From Pyxicephalus adspersus (taxonomy: Eukaryota > Chordata > Amphibia > Anura > Pyxicephalidae), in assembly GCF_032062135.1 (NCBI RefSeq), contig NC_092859.1:67213706-67277705 (forward strand): 64,000 bases of DNA, given 5' to 3'. This document shows positions 53,035-64,000 of the stretch, in pieces. Position 1 is the first letter of the stretch; every line of letters begins with the position of its first letter. The notes beneath the pieces were generated by a model. That model was not told where the DNA came from. It saw nothing but the letters and a program-made list of their open reading frames with translations, and did no database searches. Position numbers and translations under genes: made by a program.

Positions 53035-53209
53035 TAGGACAGAGGAGGATGGGACAGTCCCATAAGGTGGCAGAAAGGTTAGTCAGGGCTCAGACACTAG
53101 TGGAGGGTGGATTGTAAGGAGCTTCCCTTGTTACAAACAAACATTGGATTGTGCAGTACTAGTGGTACTAAAAAACAAAATGATTTGGCAAACAATGATG
53201 GTAAAAGGT

Positions 53210-55378
53210 TTAAAGAACTGATTCACCTAGAAGTCTAGCAAACGAGATAGGGGAGTTGGAAGCCTTAATGAGTGAGGAAAATTATGACTTAGTTGGTATT
53301 GCTGAATCCTGGCTTTGTTCTTCGTATTACTGGGCTGTCAATATTCCTGGGTATACTCTCTTTCGTAAAGACAGAGCCAAACCAAAGGGTGGTGGTGTCT
53401 GTCTGTATGTGAGAAGTGATCTAAAAGTGAAGGTGAAAGAAGAAATTGAGGATGGAACAAGCAATGAGGTTGAGGCAATATGGGTGGAGTTGAATGTGGC
53501 GTTGAATAAAACACAATTAATTTTTGAAGTCTGCTATAGGCCCCCCAGTGCTAAGGAACTACTAATCAACTACTAGCACAGATAGAAAAAGCAGCAAAAA
53601 GTGGAAGTGTTTTAATCATGGGAGATTTCTACTACCCTGACATTGATTGGGGTTATGGCACTACAGGAACAGCAAAAAGGAGGAAATTTGTGAATTTAAT
53701 ACAAGATAATTTTATGGTACAGTTTATAGAAGCCCCAACTAGAAATGATACTCTGCTAGACCTAGTTCTTTTAACAATGCAGAGCTTATACTAAATGTGC
53801 AAATAAAAGATAATCTAGGTAGCAGTGACCAAAATATGATTTCATTTAATGTAAGCTGTAAACAGGAAGCAAAAACAGGACAGATACAAACATTTAATTC
53901 TAAGAGACCAAATTTTCCATTATTAAGGGTGGCTGTCTGTGACTTGGACTGGGAGACAATATTGTCCTCAAAGAACACAGAACAGAAATGGGAATGTTTT
54001 AAGTCTGTTCTACAAAAGCAAACTAAAAAATATATTCCAATGGGTAATAAATTCAAGAGGCTAAAATGAAAACCTATGTTGCTCACAGCTGGTGTTAAAA
54101 AAGCAATAAGTAACAAGAAAAGGGCATTTCAAAAATATAAAAATCATTTGAAACCTATAAAGAATATAACAAAAGATGTAAAAAGGAGTTTAAAATGTGC
54201 AAAACTTCAAAATGAAAGACAGATTGCAAAGGGAAGTAAGGCACACCCCAAAAATGTTTTCAAATATATTAATAGCAAAAAAATCAGATCTGAGCATGTA
54301 GGCCCCTTAAAGGATGTTGCTGGGTTGGTAACTGGGGATAAAGACAAGGCAGATTTACTAAACACTTTTTTTTAGCTCTGTGTAACCGAAGGAAAATGGC
54401 AGAGCTCCAATGTCACTGCCTTAAATGAGTCACAATGGCTCAGAATTGATATGATTGAGAAGCAGCTGGGGAAAATTAAAGTTGACAAAGCACCAGGACC
54501 TGATGAATTACATCCACGTGTCCTCAAAAAGCTGATCTCAGTTATTTCAAAGCTATTATTTTTAATTTTTAGAGACTCTTTAATCACTGGCAAGGTACCG
54601 ATGAATTGGTGTAAGGCCAATGTGGTTCCTATGTTCAAAAAGGGAGCAAAATCATTACCAGGTAATTACAGACCCGTTAGTTTAATGTCCATAGTTAGAA
54701 AGGTCTTGGAGAGTTTGATAAAGACCCACATAGAGGAGTTTCTGCTAGGAAATAATATTATTATAAGTGATAGTCAGCATGGCTTCAAGAAAGACAGAAG
54801 TTGTCAAACAAATTTACTCTCTTTTTATGAGGAAGGAAGTAAGTAAACAGGTAGACAGTGGAATAGCAGTTGATATAGTGTACTTGGACTTTGCTAAAGC
54901 ATTTGACACCGTACCCCACAGATGGTTAATATGCAAGTTAGGGTCGATAGGTTTAGAAAAATCAATCTGTAAATGAATAGAGAACTGTCTTAAAGATCGC
55001 ATCCAGAGAGTTGTAATTAATGATTCATACTCTGAATGGTGTAAGGTTATTTGTGGTGTACCCCAGGGTTCAGTGTTGGGACCTTTACTGTTTAACATCT
55101 TTATAAATGATATAGAGTTTGGGATTAAAAGTACCATTTCTGTGTTTGCAGATGACACCAAACTATGTAATGGAATTAAGTCCATACAGGATGTCTATAA
55201 TCTACAAGCAGACCTGGATGTAGTGTTTGATTGGGCAGCCAAGTGGCAAATGACATTCAATATATATAAATGTAAAGGTATGGACTTGGGGGCTAACAAC
55301 ATGCATGCTTCATACTGTCTAGGGTGAATGCATTTGGGGGAGTCAGAAATGGAAAAGGATCTGGGGATTATATATGTA
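53210..55378 (+). pseudogene. CR1 retrotransposon ORF2 (endonuclease and reverse transcriptase), truncated
   Basis: The endonuclease (53256-53576) reads ENYDLVGIAESWLCSSYYWA, IPGYTLFRKDRAKPKGGGVC and CYRPPSAKELL. The reverse transcriptase reads DKAPGPDELHPRVLKKLISV and GNYRPVSLMSIVRKVLESLI (54451-54846), DIVYLDFAKAFDTVPHRWLI (54767-54976) and LGPLLFNIFINDI with FADDTKL (55073-55327). The active-site FADD is intact. The frame ends at about GIIYV (55378), where unrelated sequence begins, so the last part of ORF2 and the 3' UTR are missing. Frameshifts separate the blocks; the element is dead. Confidence 0.92.
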
Positions 55379-55550
55379 CAGAAATTTCACTGTACTAAAC
55401 AGTCTTCTTTGGTAAATAGGAACAGGTATCAAACAACAAAATATCTTTATTGAGGCTCCCCAATGTTTGCAACCCCCCCTAACTCACACAGCAGAAGCTG
55501 CAGAAGGCTTACATTTATTTGCATTATTTTCATTACCATTTCTATTTGGA

Positions 55551-56515
55551 GTCCACTTCAAAAATACAACCATTAATGGAGAATTTCAACGAGTTTTACT
55601 TGGTGTTCATGCAGATCACACTGTTCTCCTGATTAAAGTCAAGGATTTGAAGACTGGTGAAGCTGTGCGAGGAGCAAGGCTGTTTTTTGGGCAAAATGTT
55701 CTAAATGTGGAACCAGTAGAAGACTCAAGAGGCCAAAAAGGTTAAAGAGAGACAATAGAAGAAAAATTCCGCATCTCCAGCACCAAAAGGTCTTGAGCTT
55801 AGGAGCTTCTGGCCTGAACATATGTTGCTATGGGAAACTGTATTGGCTGCAGGTGGGCACAAGAATTCATGTTTACCTCCTCGACATCCTCACCATGGGA
55901 CAAGGGGTCCTTAAAAATGGTCTCCAAGTGGTGCTTTAAGACAAAGGCATCCTAAAGGTCACCCACGACTGTCGTTGGCTAGGAGATATTTCGTCCCACC
56001 AATATGCTGTGTTTTTGAATAAAGTTTTTGATACACAGGTGGGTGATGTGTACTTGTTTTCCATGTAGACTGGTGGTTTTCTTCCTCCTTGAACATCTAC
56101 TGTGAAGGAATGTTTGACTCGGTAACTAAATATGCCGTCTGCACAAGTACATTTCTTGAATATCAAACAACATTGATGGAGCAAAATCCTAAAATGTGTT
56201 CCGACCGTCCATTGTCTGCTACTTTGCTGAAAGTGTTGGCTCTGGAAGTATCGCACCTCCTAGATTTGCGTCAAGCTATGTTGGATGGCATACTCGCTGA
56301 CTTTACATTGTTAGTTGACAGCTATCATAATGCTCCTCGCCTAGCAAAAGCAAATGCTTTAGCTGTGACTGAGAATTCATGCTCTGAGCTTCCCAAATAA
56401 CTTTAGCAGTTTTGTTGTAGGACACAAAAGGCAAAAGAGAAGAGATAAGGCTTTAAAAGAATATGATGTTAACAGACATGGATTCTTTGTGAAATATGAG
56501 AAAACAAAGCCATGA
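55551..56515 (+). pseudogene. EXD1: EXD1 processed pseudogene (3'-5' exonuclease domain-like protein 1)
   Basis: Without introns, pieces read in order GEFQRVLLGVHADHTVLLIK with FFGQNVLNVE (Sm-like N-terminal domain, 55578-55720); LNICCYGKLYWLQVGTRIHV, ILKVTHDCRWLGDISSHQYA and NKVFDTQVGDVYLFSM then TGGFLPP (exonuclease-like fold, 55790-56085); SATLLKVLALEVSHLLDLRQ with LLVDSYHN (56200-56335); and ALKEYDVNRHGFFVKY (about 56450-56500). The order and motifs match my memory of EXD1 (HDCRWLSDCLSHQY, NVFDTQVAD, LLKVLALE). In mouse EXD1 acts in piRNA biogenesis with TDRD12. At least two in-frame stops and several frameshifts are present. The absence of introns marks it as a retrocopy of a germline transcript. 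No poly(A) tail or clean target duplication is visible. Confidence 0.85.
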
Positions 56516-56925
56516 TCTCTAAATGGGTCATTCCTAAAATAAGATTGGTGCTAGGAGATGCCTTAGCACATACAGACTTTCTCCTCTTTGTTTTGAGAAC
56601 CACAAAACAATATAATATTTAGTTCTCTCATCTTCAGCTGTATAAAATTAACATTTGAAAGGAAGATAACTACTCTAATAATGCTACAGTTGTATGTCTG
56701 CCTAAATACTTCAGAAAGTCTTGGCTAGAGTTTATTTGTTGTTTTTTTTTTTTTTAGTACATTTATATGTGGGGAAAATTAAGCACAGAACAACTCAACT
56801 ATGGGTTTCAGCATAGTCTGTTAAAATGTATCATTGTAAAAATGATAGCAACAATTATAGCCAGCTGGTTTATTTAATATCTGTAATTTATAATATCTGT
56901 ATTTATTTTAAAGTAGGATAGAAAT
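56516..56925. other. Stretch after the EXD1 retrocopy
   Basis: It may include diverged EXD1 3' UTR. A T run lies at about 56741-56755. Nothing else is recognised. Confidence 0.5.
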
Positions 56926-57463
56926 TTCACTGTACCAAACAGTCTTCTTTGGTAAATAGGAACAGGTATCAAACACTGAAATATCTATTTTACAGTAGCA
57001 CAGAAATGTAACTGTACAAAACAGTCTTCTTTGGTAAATAGGAACTGCAACTGATTTTATTTAGCTTTAGTGAATGTACAGTGTGAAAAAAAGATGACTA
57101 TCAGTGTCTTCACTAATACACAATAAAGATGACACTAAATGTGCTGACTGCTGACAATTTAACAAAACTGACTAGCTATGCGTGGCACTACAAGTAGCAG
57201 CAACCACAATTGTACCTTCAGTGCATGTGCAGTCAATGAACAGTACCTAAGAGTATAACACACACAATATAACTTAAACTAAATGTGCGTACTGCTGACA
57301 ATTTAACAAAACTGACTAGATAATAGGTCATGTAAAAGAAAATGCTCTATGAAACACAGAACTATGCAGATAACAATAAACTAAGAAGCTCCTATACCGT
57401 CCCTTTCAGACTACAAGTCTCTCCCTGCGTCTATCCTCTACACAGTACACAAGATGAAGTGAC

Positions 57464-57889
57464 TAAAGCTAGGTACACACTTCCAATAATTATCATTAGA
57501 AAACGAACGATTAAGACCAATCAACGATTATGCACTATTATTTTTGACCGATCGTATTGTGCACAATTCTGTACATGCTGTAACAATATGATCGTTTAAA
57601 TATAATCCACCAATAGAGTATACACACTAGATACAATCGTTTGAACGATGCAGGGAGGGACATGTAAAGGAGAAAGTGTACCGCAGAAACATGCACGATC
57701 ACTGAACGACTGTACACACGATAGATAGTGAAAGATCGCCAGCCAATCAGATCTGCCGTGGCGGTTGTTAATTTCCAACGACAATCCTCATTCGTCGGCA
57801 TTGTTGGTCACCTTTTTTGTAAACGATTTTTGGGCGATCATTCATTAGTTTCCAACGATAATTAAGTGATAGGTGTGTATGCAGCTTTA
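57464..57889. repeat. CpG-rich MITE, copy 2 (426 bp)
   Basis: The left end TAAAGCTAGGTACACACTTC and right end 'aggtgtgtatgcagcttta' are inverted. The interior aligns with the copy at 3879-4303 throughout, but many CpG dinucleotides there are TpG or CpA here (for example AACGATTA against AACGAACG), as expected for an older or more methylated copy. Confidence 0.8.
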
Positions 57890-58161
57890 CCCCTCCCTCC
57901 TTCCCTGTATATATATATGCCTGTGCTCTGATGTCTCCTGATTGGCTGCTGAGCCCTGCTGTGCTTCCTGGGAGCAAATGATTCGCTCCCAGCTACGATT
58001 CCTGCCAAAATTTTTCAGTGTTACTGCCCACGGCTTTTTCCCCCGTTAGTTCGATGAAAAAACAACCTCATGGCAAAAAGCTATGTTCCACTATCACTCG
58101 TAAACGTATCGACACATTTCAACCAAACTTGCAAGACATATGACTCAGACTCATGTAAGTG

Positions 58162-58418
58162 CACCACTGATCTTTGTACAGCACTGTGCTATATGTCAGA
58201 GGTATATTTGGATGTATATATGTATGTGTTATATATATAGATGTGTGTATGTGATCACAAGGAAACGCATGGAGACATTTCAACAAAACTTGCTATGTTC
58301 CACCATCACTCAGAATTGCTTCGACACATTTCAACCATGAGACCTTACAATATAATATAATATAATGATATAAGATTGCAATAAATAAATACCCGGGCAA
58401 CGCCGGGTAATCAGCTAG
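58162..58418 (+). mobile_element. Helitron 3' end
   Basis: The last bases are a GC-rich hairpin (ACCCGG GCAACG CCGGGT, 58391-58408), then a short spacer and CTAG (58415-58418) followed by T. That is the signature of a Helitron 3' terminus: a hairpin about 10 nt before CTRR and insertion before a T. The 58165-58215 stretch repeats that at 51708-51760. No Rep/helicase sequence is visible, and the TC 5' end could not be located, so it is a non-autonomous or truncated copy. Confidence 0.75.
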
Positions 58419-61400
58419 TCTAGACATAATTTATTATAATAATTTTGAACACACAGGACTCTTAATGAACCTTCGGTTATTATGGATCTGAACCTTATCC
58501 TTGATCATGAAACACACTCAACACAAAACAAAGAATGAAAACGTAAACAAAAAATGTATAAACACACATAAATATTGATTTTTTAAATATTTTTTTTATT
58601 ATTGTCAACAAAATTACTATTTGATGAATGATATATTATGATAATGAACTAGAAGCAGTAATATCTATAGTATTACACGTTGCAATGATTTATATAGTAT
58701 TTTACTCAAGCTTTAAGGCTGTGACTAATCTTATATTCTGTATTTAGGTGTTATACATTGCATTACAAATTTTACAGATTCATAATGGGTCACATGATGG
58801 TGATTAAATGTTGATATAATAACAATAATTGTATGCATTATTCTAGCAGTAATAGCTTTTATGATGAAGTTATGTCCCTGCACAGTGGTTTACCACACAG
58901 GTAACAAAATATTATATCATGCAGTAATAAAAGACAAAATAAGCTGATACATCAAATGAGCCTCTTGATTTTCTGAAGCACTCTTTGCAATTAACTATTG
59001 TTAATTTCTCGGTATTAAAAGATTATTATGGACATGGAATACATGGAAATGATTGCTACTGGAAGCAACCTCTACAATGAACAGAATCCTGAAATTATTC
59101 TGTAATGTATTCTTTGAGTTTGTACTATTTGCTATTTATACAGTTTATATGTTGGAAAACTAAAGGAAAATCATTCATGCTAAAGGACTGCTGAGAAAAG
59201 ATAAAAACTTCTACCATGTTTGTTTGAAAACCTTGCTCAGTTGCAATGTGTTCTTTTACTATGTAGTGAGTTGATCATGTATGAACTAGATACATTTTTA
59301 AGTATGGATATGTGTATTCGATGATCACGTTTAATAATAAAATGATTATAAAGGCAGTCTGTTCATTCAGTAGCATTCTGTTCTATCTCCAACAATTACC
59401 CTGCTCACTGAGACCTCTATCTGGTCATATCTGCTTTTGTGGAGGTGGTCATACTTGATGATGGTCAAGGAATCAAATGCCTGGCTACTACTTACTCCCT
59501 TTATTCCTAAAGTGGTAAAGGTGGAATTCTGAATCTTGACTTTGTCCTTGTTAAATAAACATTGGCATGGCGTATGTCATGTGTTGTTAGATATCATGTC
59601 ATTGAATGTTCAAAAAATCTTTAACCAGGAACATAATGAAAAATTGTTATAAAAGTTGAGACCAAAGCCACAAAAACCGAAACCTGTAAACTGTTAGGAA
59701 GGGCCCTGGTATATATGTAATGATGTCATCATCATGTTATATTATGTATTTATTCTATTTATTTAATCTGTCTCTTTTTCTTTTATTAGATTCCTGCATA
59801 TTTCAATATGTTATTATTTACATAACTTACTTTAACATCTAACTTTTTTAATCCAACTAATTCTGTAAGTGCACACAGGGCAAATAGACAGCTGTGAACA
59901 TTTATCACATAACACACATTTGTCTTGGATGGCAAGATTCCTAAAGGTTGCCTGTTTTGCCATTGGCAACGACATCCATACTAACAACATTTTTCCTGTG
60001 GTCAATAGAGATCCTGCATGGACTGTCTGTGTAATGAAATTAAACATGTAAAATAATAGGCTCACGTATTGACAAATTAATTACACTTGTATAATTCTTA
60101 TTTTAAGTCAATACACTAGAAAAACCTAATCATTTTGCAGACTATCCAGTGGATTAAAGGAAAGGCTTTGCTCGTGTGTTTTAAATGTGTGTGTTTTTAA
60201 ACCTAATTGCCTGGATAAATCAATTCCTGAATTATTATAAAGTGAACAGTCTACAAAATCAGCACACTTCAGGATATGTACAAGTATTTAATCTGTTGAA
60301 GGAAATGTCCACTTCATTTGTAAAGCATAACAGAATCCCAATTTTCCTCCATGAAATCCCTGGGCCTGGCTCTGGCATTAAACAAGAAAGAGTTGACCAA
60401 GTGACCCTGGCAACATAAAGGGTCCCATGGCATCTGCTCTCCCTGGGGCTTACAGGCATCAAAACTCTCAAAATGACCATGAGTACTAACTGCAATAAAT
60501 TCTCAATTACATTGCCAGTCCACAGTTTTGGGGTGGTGGGGGCTTTATGTTTGGTGCAAACAGCAGGATGGCACCCCCTCCTTATGACCTGAAATGCTGG
60601 CTGTTGAAAAGAGGTATGTATATGAGATCTATCCTAATTGCACCTTAAAAAGAAACTGGTGGTGGCTCTTCCTTGTCTGCAATGGATTGACCTTTGGGGC
60701 TGTTGTTCAGCCTGTCAGAGTTGGTTCTTTGATCAGCTCCCTGAGCTTGTTATGAAAGTGGATTTGAAGGAGTGGCTTTTGGGTACCCTGTGATGTGCTA
60801 ATCATCCAAGTCCATTATTCCCAGCAAGTGCAGTTGTGGAGGCCAGAAACAGTAGTGTGGTTGTTTGGGTGGGGTAGGGTTGAACCACAGTCTAGGTTTA
60901 ACCATGGGGTTTCCTTAGACAACAGCATTGCACATCTTCCTAGATGATTCAAACAAAATACAGCTGATATAGCCTGTACCTAATGAGAAAAAAATCAAGA
61001 TATTCAAAGATGACTTTCTTACTGCAGAGCCGCTGATAAAGACAACTTTTGTAGAGTCTGATTGGAAACCAGGGCGTTGAAGGTAAGTGCAGTCCCAGGA
61101 AATCAGATTAGTCACAATACTTTTTTAGAAGAAGGTTTATATTACAAACCAGGGATTTGGACATTCAATGTACCCAATCTCTACTCGTTATTCAGCCATT
61201 GAAAAGGAGATTGGGTTGGTAGCCCTGGCTAAATGAAGGGCCCCCTGTTTCTGCCGCGCACAGCCATTAGACTCAAGAACCTGACAGAGGACATAACCTC
61301 ATTTCCTTCACATTTATCTTAAGGTAACTGAAATAATCTAGGTTGTCTGCGGGTATGTTATTAGCACATACCTCCCAGCAAACAACCAGTCTTTTATTTA

Positions 61401-61484
61401 GTAGATTGCCGACAAAAAATATTGGTGTAAATGACCTCTAGACAGAAGGCAGGAGTGAATCTCCCAAAAAAAAAATACATAGTG

Positions 61485-61487
<3 letters not shown>
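58419..61487. other. Intergenic stretch, nothing recognised
   Basis: These 3 kb are A/T-rich. Open frames of 60-78 codons near 59832-60065 and 60185-60495 overlap each other on opposite strands and resemble no protein I know. The neighbour expected from human synteny (PPP2R2B) is not seen. Confidence 0.55.

Positions 61488-61488
<1 letters not shown>

Positions 61489-61522
<34 letters not shown>
61489..61522. repeat. (TA)17 microsatellite
   Basis: This is an uninterrupted run of 17 TA units just upstream of the Tc1-like copy C, where that element's left TIR would be expected. Confidence 0.97.
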
Positions 61523-61526
<4 letters not shown>

Positions 61527-61556
61527 CTATATTGTCAGTTTATGAGACAATCGTAA

Positions 61557-62253
61557 AGCAGGAACTCAATTACATTTAGGCATATGGACATAATTGGACA
61601 ATAGAAGACTGGAAAAATTTTAACTGGTCTCATGGGTCTCAATTTCTGCTTTGATATTATGACCCTAACATAAGGTCAGAATTTGGCATTACCATGAAAG
61701 TATGGATCCATCCTGCCTTGTATCAATGGTTCGGGCTGATGGTGGTAGTGTAGGATATAAATACTGGATAATGATTTGGAGAATTTTTTTCTATGCTTAG
61801 CTTCTTTAGTACCAAATGAGCATCATTTAAATACCACAGAGTAATTATTATTGTTGCTAACCATGTCCATCCCTTTTTGACCACATTTTACCCATCTGAT
61901 AGTTACGTGGAGCAGGATAATAAGCCATGTCAAAAAGCTCAAATCATCTTAAACCGGCTCCTTGAACATGACAATGGTTTCACTGTTCTTAAATTTCCTC
62001 CACAGTCACCAGATCACAATCCAGTAGAGCATTTGTGGGATGTGGTAGAATGGGAAATATACATCATGGATGTGAAGACAACAAATCTGCAGCAGCTGCA
62101 TAATATTAAAATGCCAATATTGACTGAAATCCATGAGGAATATTTCCAGCACCGTATTGATTCATTACCATAAAGGATACAGTTGTTCTGAAGGCAAAAA
62201 AGGGGCCCAACACAATACTAGGAAGGTGCACCCGATAAAATGGCTGGGGACTG
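61557..62253 (+). mobile_element. Tc1-like element copy C, N-terminal half deleted
   Basis: The start resembles the element's DNA just inside the left TIR ('caattacatttaggcatat'). It then jumps directly to the middle of the transposase ('aattggacaatagaagact'), so the DNA-binding half is deleted. The rest continues to a diverged right TIR ('cgataaaatggctgggg') before TA (62254-62255). It belongs to the same family as copies A and B, in the opposite orientation. Confidence 0.82.
61680..62173 (+). pseudogene. Tc1-like transposase, C-terminal half
   Basis: The catalytic region reads FYPSDSYVEQDNKPCQKAQI with the second Asp (QDN), then LKFPPQSPDHNPVEHLWDVV with the Glu (NPVEH), and a tail TNLQQLHNIKMPILTEIHEE. 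Upstream DNA at 61700-61750 matches the 'MDPSCLVS' block in another frame. Only the second half of the protein is present and it is frameshifted upstream, so it is inactive. Confidence 0.85.
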
Positions 62254-62314
62254 TATAATAATTGTACTGTTATGTGGTCTCCAAATTATTAAATTCAGGT
62301 GTTTTCAGGGAAGA

Positions 62315-62395
62315 GTATTATTATTATTATTATTAAACAGGATTTATATAGCGCCAACATGTTACGCAGCGCTGTACATTAAATAGGGGTACTAA
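62315..62395. repeat. (ATT)n microsatellite with attached frog repeat
   Basis: About seven TTA/ATT units are followed by 'aaacaggatttatatagcgc' and 'caacatgttacgcagcgctg', a sequence found at many places in frog genomes beside ATT repeats. Only a fragment is present. Confidence 0.7.
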
Positions 62396-64000
62396 AGTAC
62401 TAAAGAGTACTGTTAAAGCAAAAATTGACTGGGAAAGGCCCTTTTTGTTCAAGCATAACTGTACCCCTATCCACCAAATCAGGTTCATAAAAACATAGTT
62501 TTATGAGTTTGATGTTGAGGGGACTCAAATGGCCCAGAACCCCTTTCGCAGTCATACTGAAAACCTTTAAGTATAAATTGGAATTTATTTTTTGTGAGCC
62601 AGGTCTTCTTATTCAGAAGAAGTGTATCAAGAGGGCATATTTTCTTATTGAGTATAGAGACTTTGTTTCCTGGCTGTGCCCTGCTGATTTTGTTTTTTTT
62701 GTTTACAGGTTTGTAGACAAGCCAGAGTCAGTCTCTATGAAATCTAAGTCACAGGACTGATTTCAAGAGGAGCATTTTATGGTAAGTGCAAATAGGTATT
62801 TTTTAAACAAGATAATAATTTAATTTTAATGCTGGAAGTTTAATTTTGGTTTCATACATAATTACATTACATACATAGTTTGTCATATACCCAGTCAAGT
62901 TGTATCATCACAGGACTAGGATATATAATCTATACAGGGAATTCCTAACAAAGTAAGTTCTATGACTATTTGTCTTAGACCATGATTTGTCTTAGACTGA
63001 TGTGTTTTGCCACACTGGGCTTCTTCAGGTGAGTATTAGTGTAAGATATGTACGGTCTGTGACAAGAGAATAAAGGTAAAACAAAAAGATATACTTATTA
63101 ACAATCTGAACAAGGTATTATATAGTAATAAAAAACAGTAATATTCTATACAGTCAAAGGTAGGTTAAATGTCATATATCTTATACCTTCAGGATTGAAG
63201 TTACATTATAGGAATGCTATGAATAGTGTGATATAATGGAGTTTGGTGGCCAATAGTATTACATGTGATGTTATTGCATAGTCTAATAAAAACATAGTAT
63301 AATGTCAAAAAACATAATATTCATAATGTTATTATGTTAGGGCTAACAGTAACATTGTTGCATCATAGTGATATTGTTACATAGTATTATGTACATTCAA
63401 GAAGAATATGAACAGTATAAAAATGTAATAATATATATTTTTGGCACTTAAGATATGGTTGCATCAAATGGAAACATAATAGGGTGCCAAATTGGCTTAC
63501 TTACAATTGGATGGTTAGTAGTAATTGTTAGCAGTGATCCCCTTAGTTTAATGATGTAGATAAAATGTTGTCAGCAGTGATTGCATGCTGAGAAGTGAAA
63601 TATAGTATGGAATTACACAAATGGAGAATCTATAATATTTGTCCTATTGTTTAATATATATTGGGATAGTATATACATACCAGTTGAAAAAAAATTTCAA
63701 GTAGTGGGAATGAGGGTAAGGCCGTTTTAAGCTGCACTTATCTCAAATTTTGGTTGGTATCCAGAGGTTAGTGGTAATTCATATACAATGTGGTATGCTT
63801 TAGTTGTCTGAAAGTATTTCCAATCCTAGAGAGGTTGATGTATTTATTATTGTATTGAATTACAAACTACTCAAACTATTCAAATACTTATTGTATTGAA
63901 TTACAAACTACTCAAACTAATTGCTAGTGCGAAGAGATTTTTTTAATCAAGTTCCTACCTAGTCCTGGGTGAGCTTAGGAAGAAGGAAGATTCAGTTTAG
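62396..64000. other. Intergenic stretch to the window end
   Basis: A phrase resembling another frog repeat ('atgtgttttgccacactggg', 'cttcttcagg') lies at 62998-63030. A 31-bp sequence ('ttattgtattgaattacaaa' onward) is duplicated in tandem at 63849 and 63890. Otherwise the DNA is A/T-rich and I support no gene in it. Confidence 0.5.

Larger units (their letters stand above)
55379..58418 (+). repeat. Mosaic region with repeated blocks, ending in a Helitron terminus
   Basis: It starts where CR1 breaks off. A block of about 50-60 bp (GAAATTTCACTGTACTAAAC, 'agtcttctttggtaaatagg') occurs at 55381, 56931 and, shorter, 57002. A second block ('actaaatgtgctgactgctg', 'acaatttaacaaaactgact') occurs at 57133 and 57279. 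Between the first two copies lies an EXD1 processed pseudogene; a MITE lies at 57464-57889. Whether all of this belongs to one Helitron cannot be told from the sequence. Confidence 0.45.

Noticed and set aside
53739..54116. 125-codon open frame on the - strand
   Set aside because: It is antisense to CR1 ORF2, whose protein is clearly readable on the + strand.
59832..60495. Possible small gene with open frames of 60-78 codons
   Set aside because: Frames overlap on opposite strands and show no domain, splice or family signal.
44777..64000. Exons of PPP2R2B, the next gene in human
   Set aside because: I found no WD-repeat coding exon on either strand. The human gap to that gene is also tens of kilobases.

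Overview
This window is vertebrate nuclear DNA, most likely from a frog. It carries spliced genes with GT-AG introns, and the pair TCERG1 (+ strand) then GPR151 (- strand) matches the tetrapod order around human 5q32. The intronic and intergenic DNA is packed with repeat families that I recognise as common in anuran genomes: Tc1-like elements, hAT-type and other MITEs, CR1 and L1 non-LTR elements, and a Helitron end. The species cannot be named from this. One assembly gap of 434 N lies at 29181-29614.

Layout. 1-37260: the 3' three quarters of TCERG1 (CA150), a nuclear transcription-elongation and splicing regulator. I can place 17 exons (522-36493) that join into one uninterrupted frame of 867 codons plus stop. 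They encode the end of WW1, the Gln-Ala repeat, WW2, WW3, a basic NLS and six FF domains. The promoter, the first exons and the start of WW1 lie upstream of the window. 37260-42600: intergenic, with a decayed Tc1-like transposon and dispersed repeats. 42600-44683: GPR151, a single-exon class A orphan GPCR on the - strand. 44777-64000: no protein-coding gene recognised. This stretch holds MITEs, a composite MITE with a minisatellite, a degenerate CR1 retrotransposon, a processed pseudogene of EXD1, a Helitron 3' end and a decayed Tc1-like element.

The introns of TCERG1 hold most of the structural interest. They contain two adjacent perfect hairpins (arms of 33 and 35 bp), a relic of an unassigned transposon-type protein, a Tc1 element with well-preserved ends but a broken transposase, and, in the 9-kb intron before FF4, a nested stack: an L1 on the - strand split by a hAT element, which is itself split by a MITE (holding the gap) and by a small IS630/Tc1-type element.

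The two genes do not obviously act together. TCERG1 couples RNA polymerase II elongation to splicing in the nucleus, and GPR151 is a membrane receptor known mainly from habenular neurons; they are neighbours by ancestral synteny. No operon, CRISPR, rRNA or tRNA gene was seen. Repeat family names are from memory of consensus sequences and were not searched against a database.
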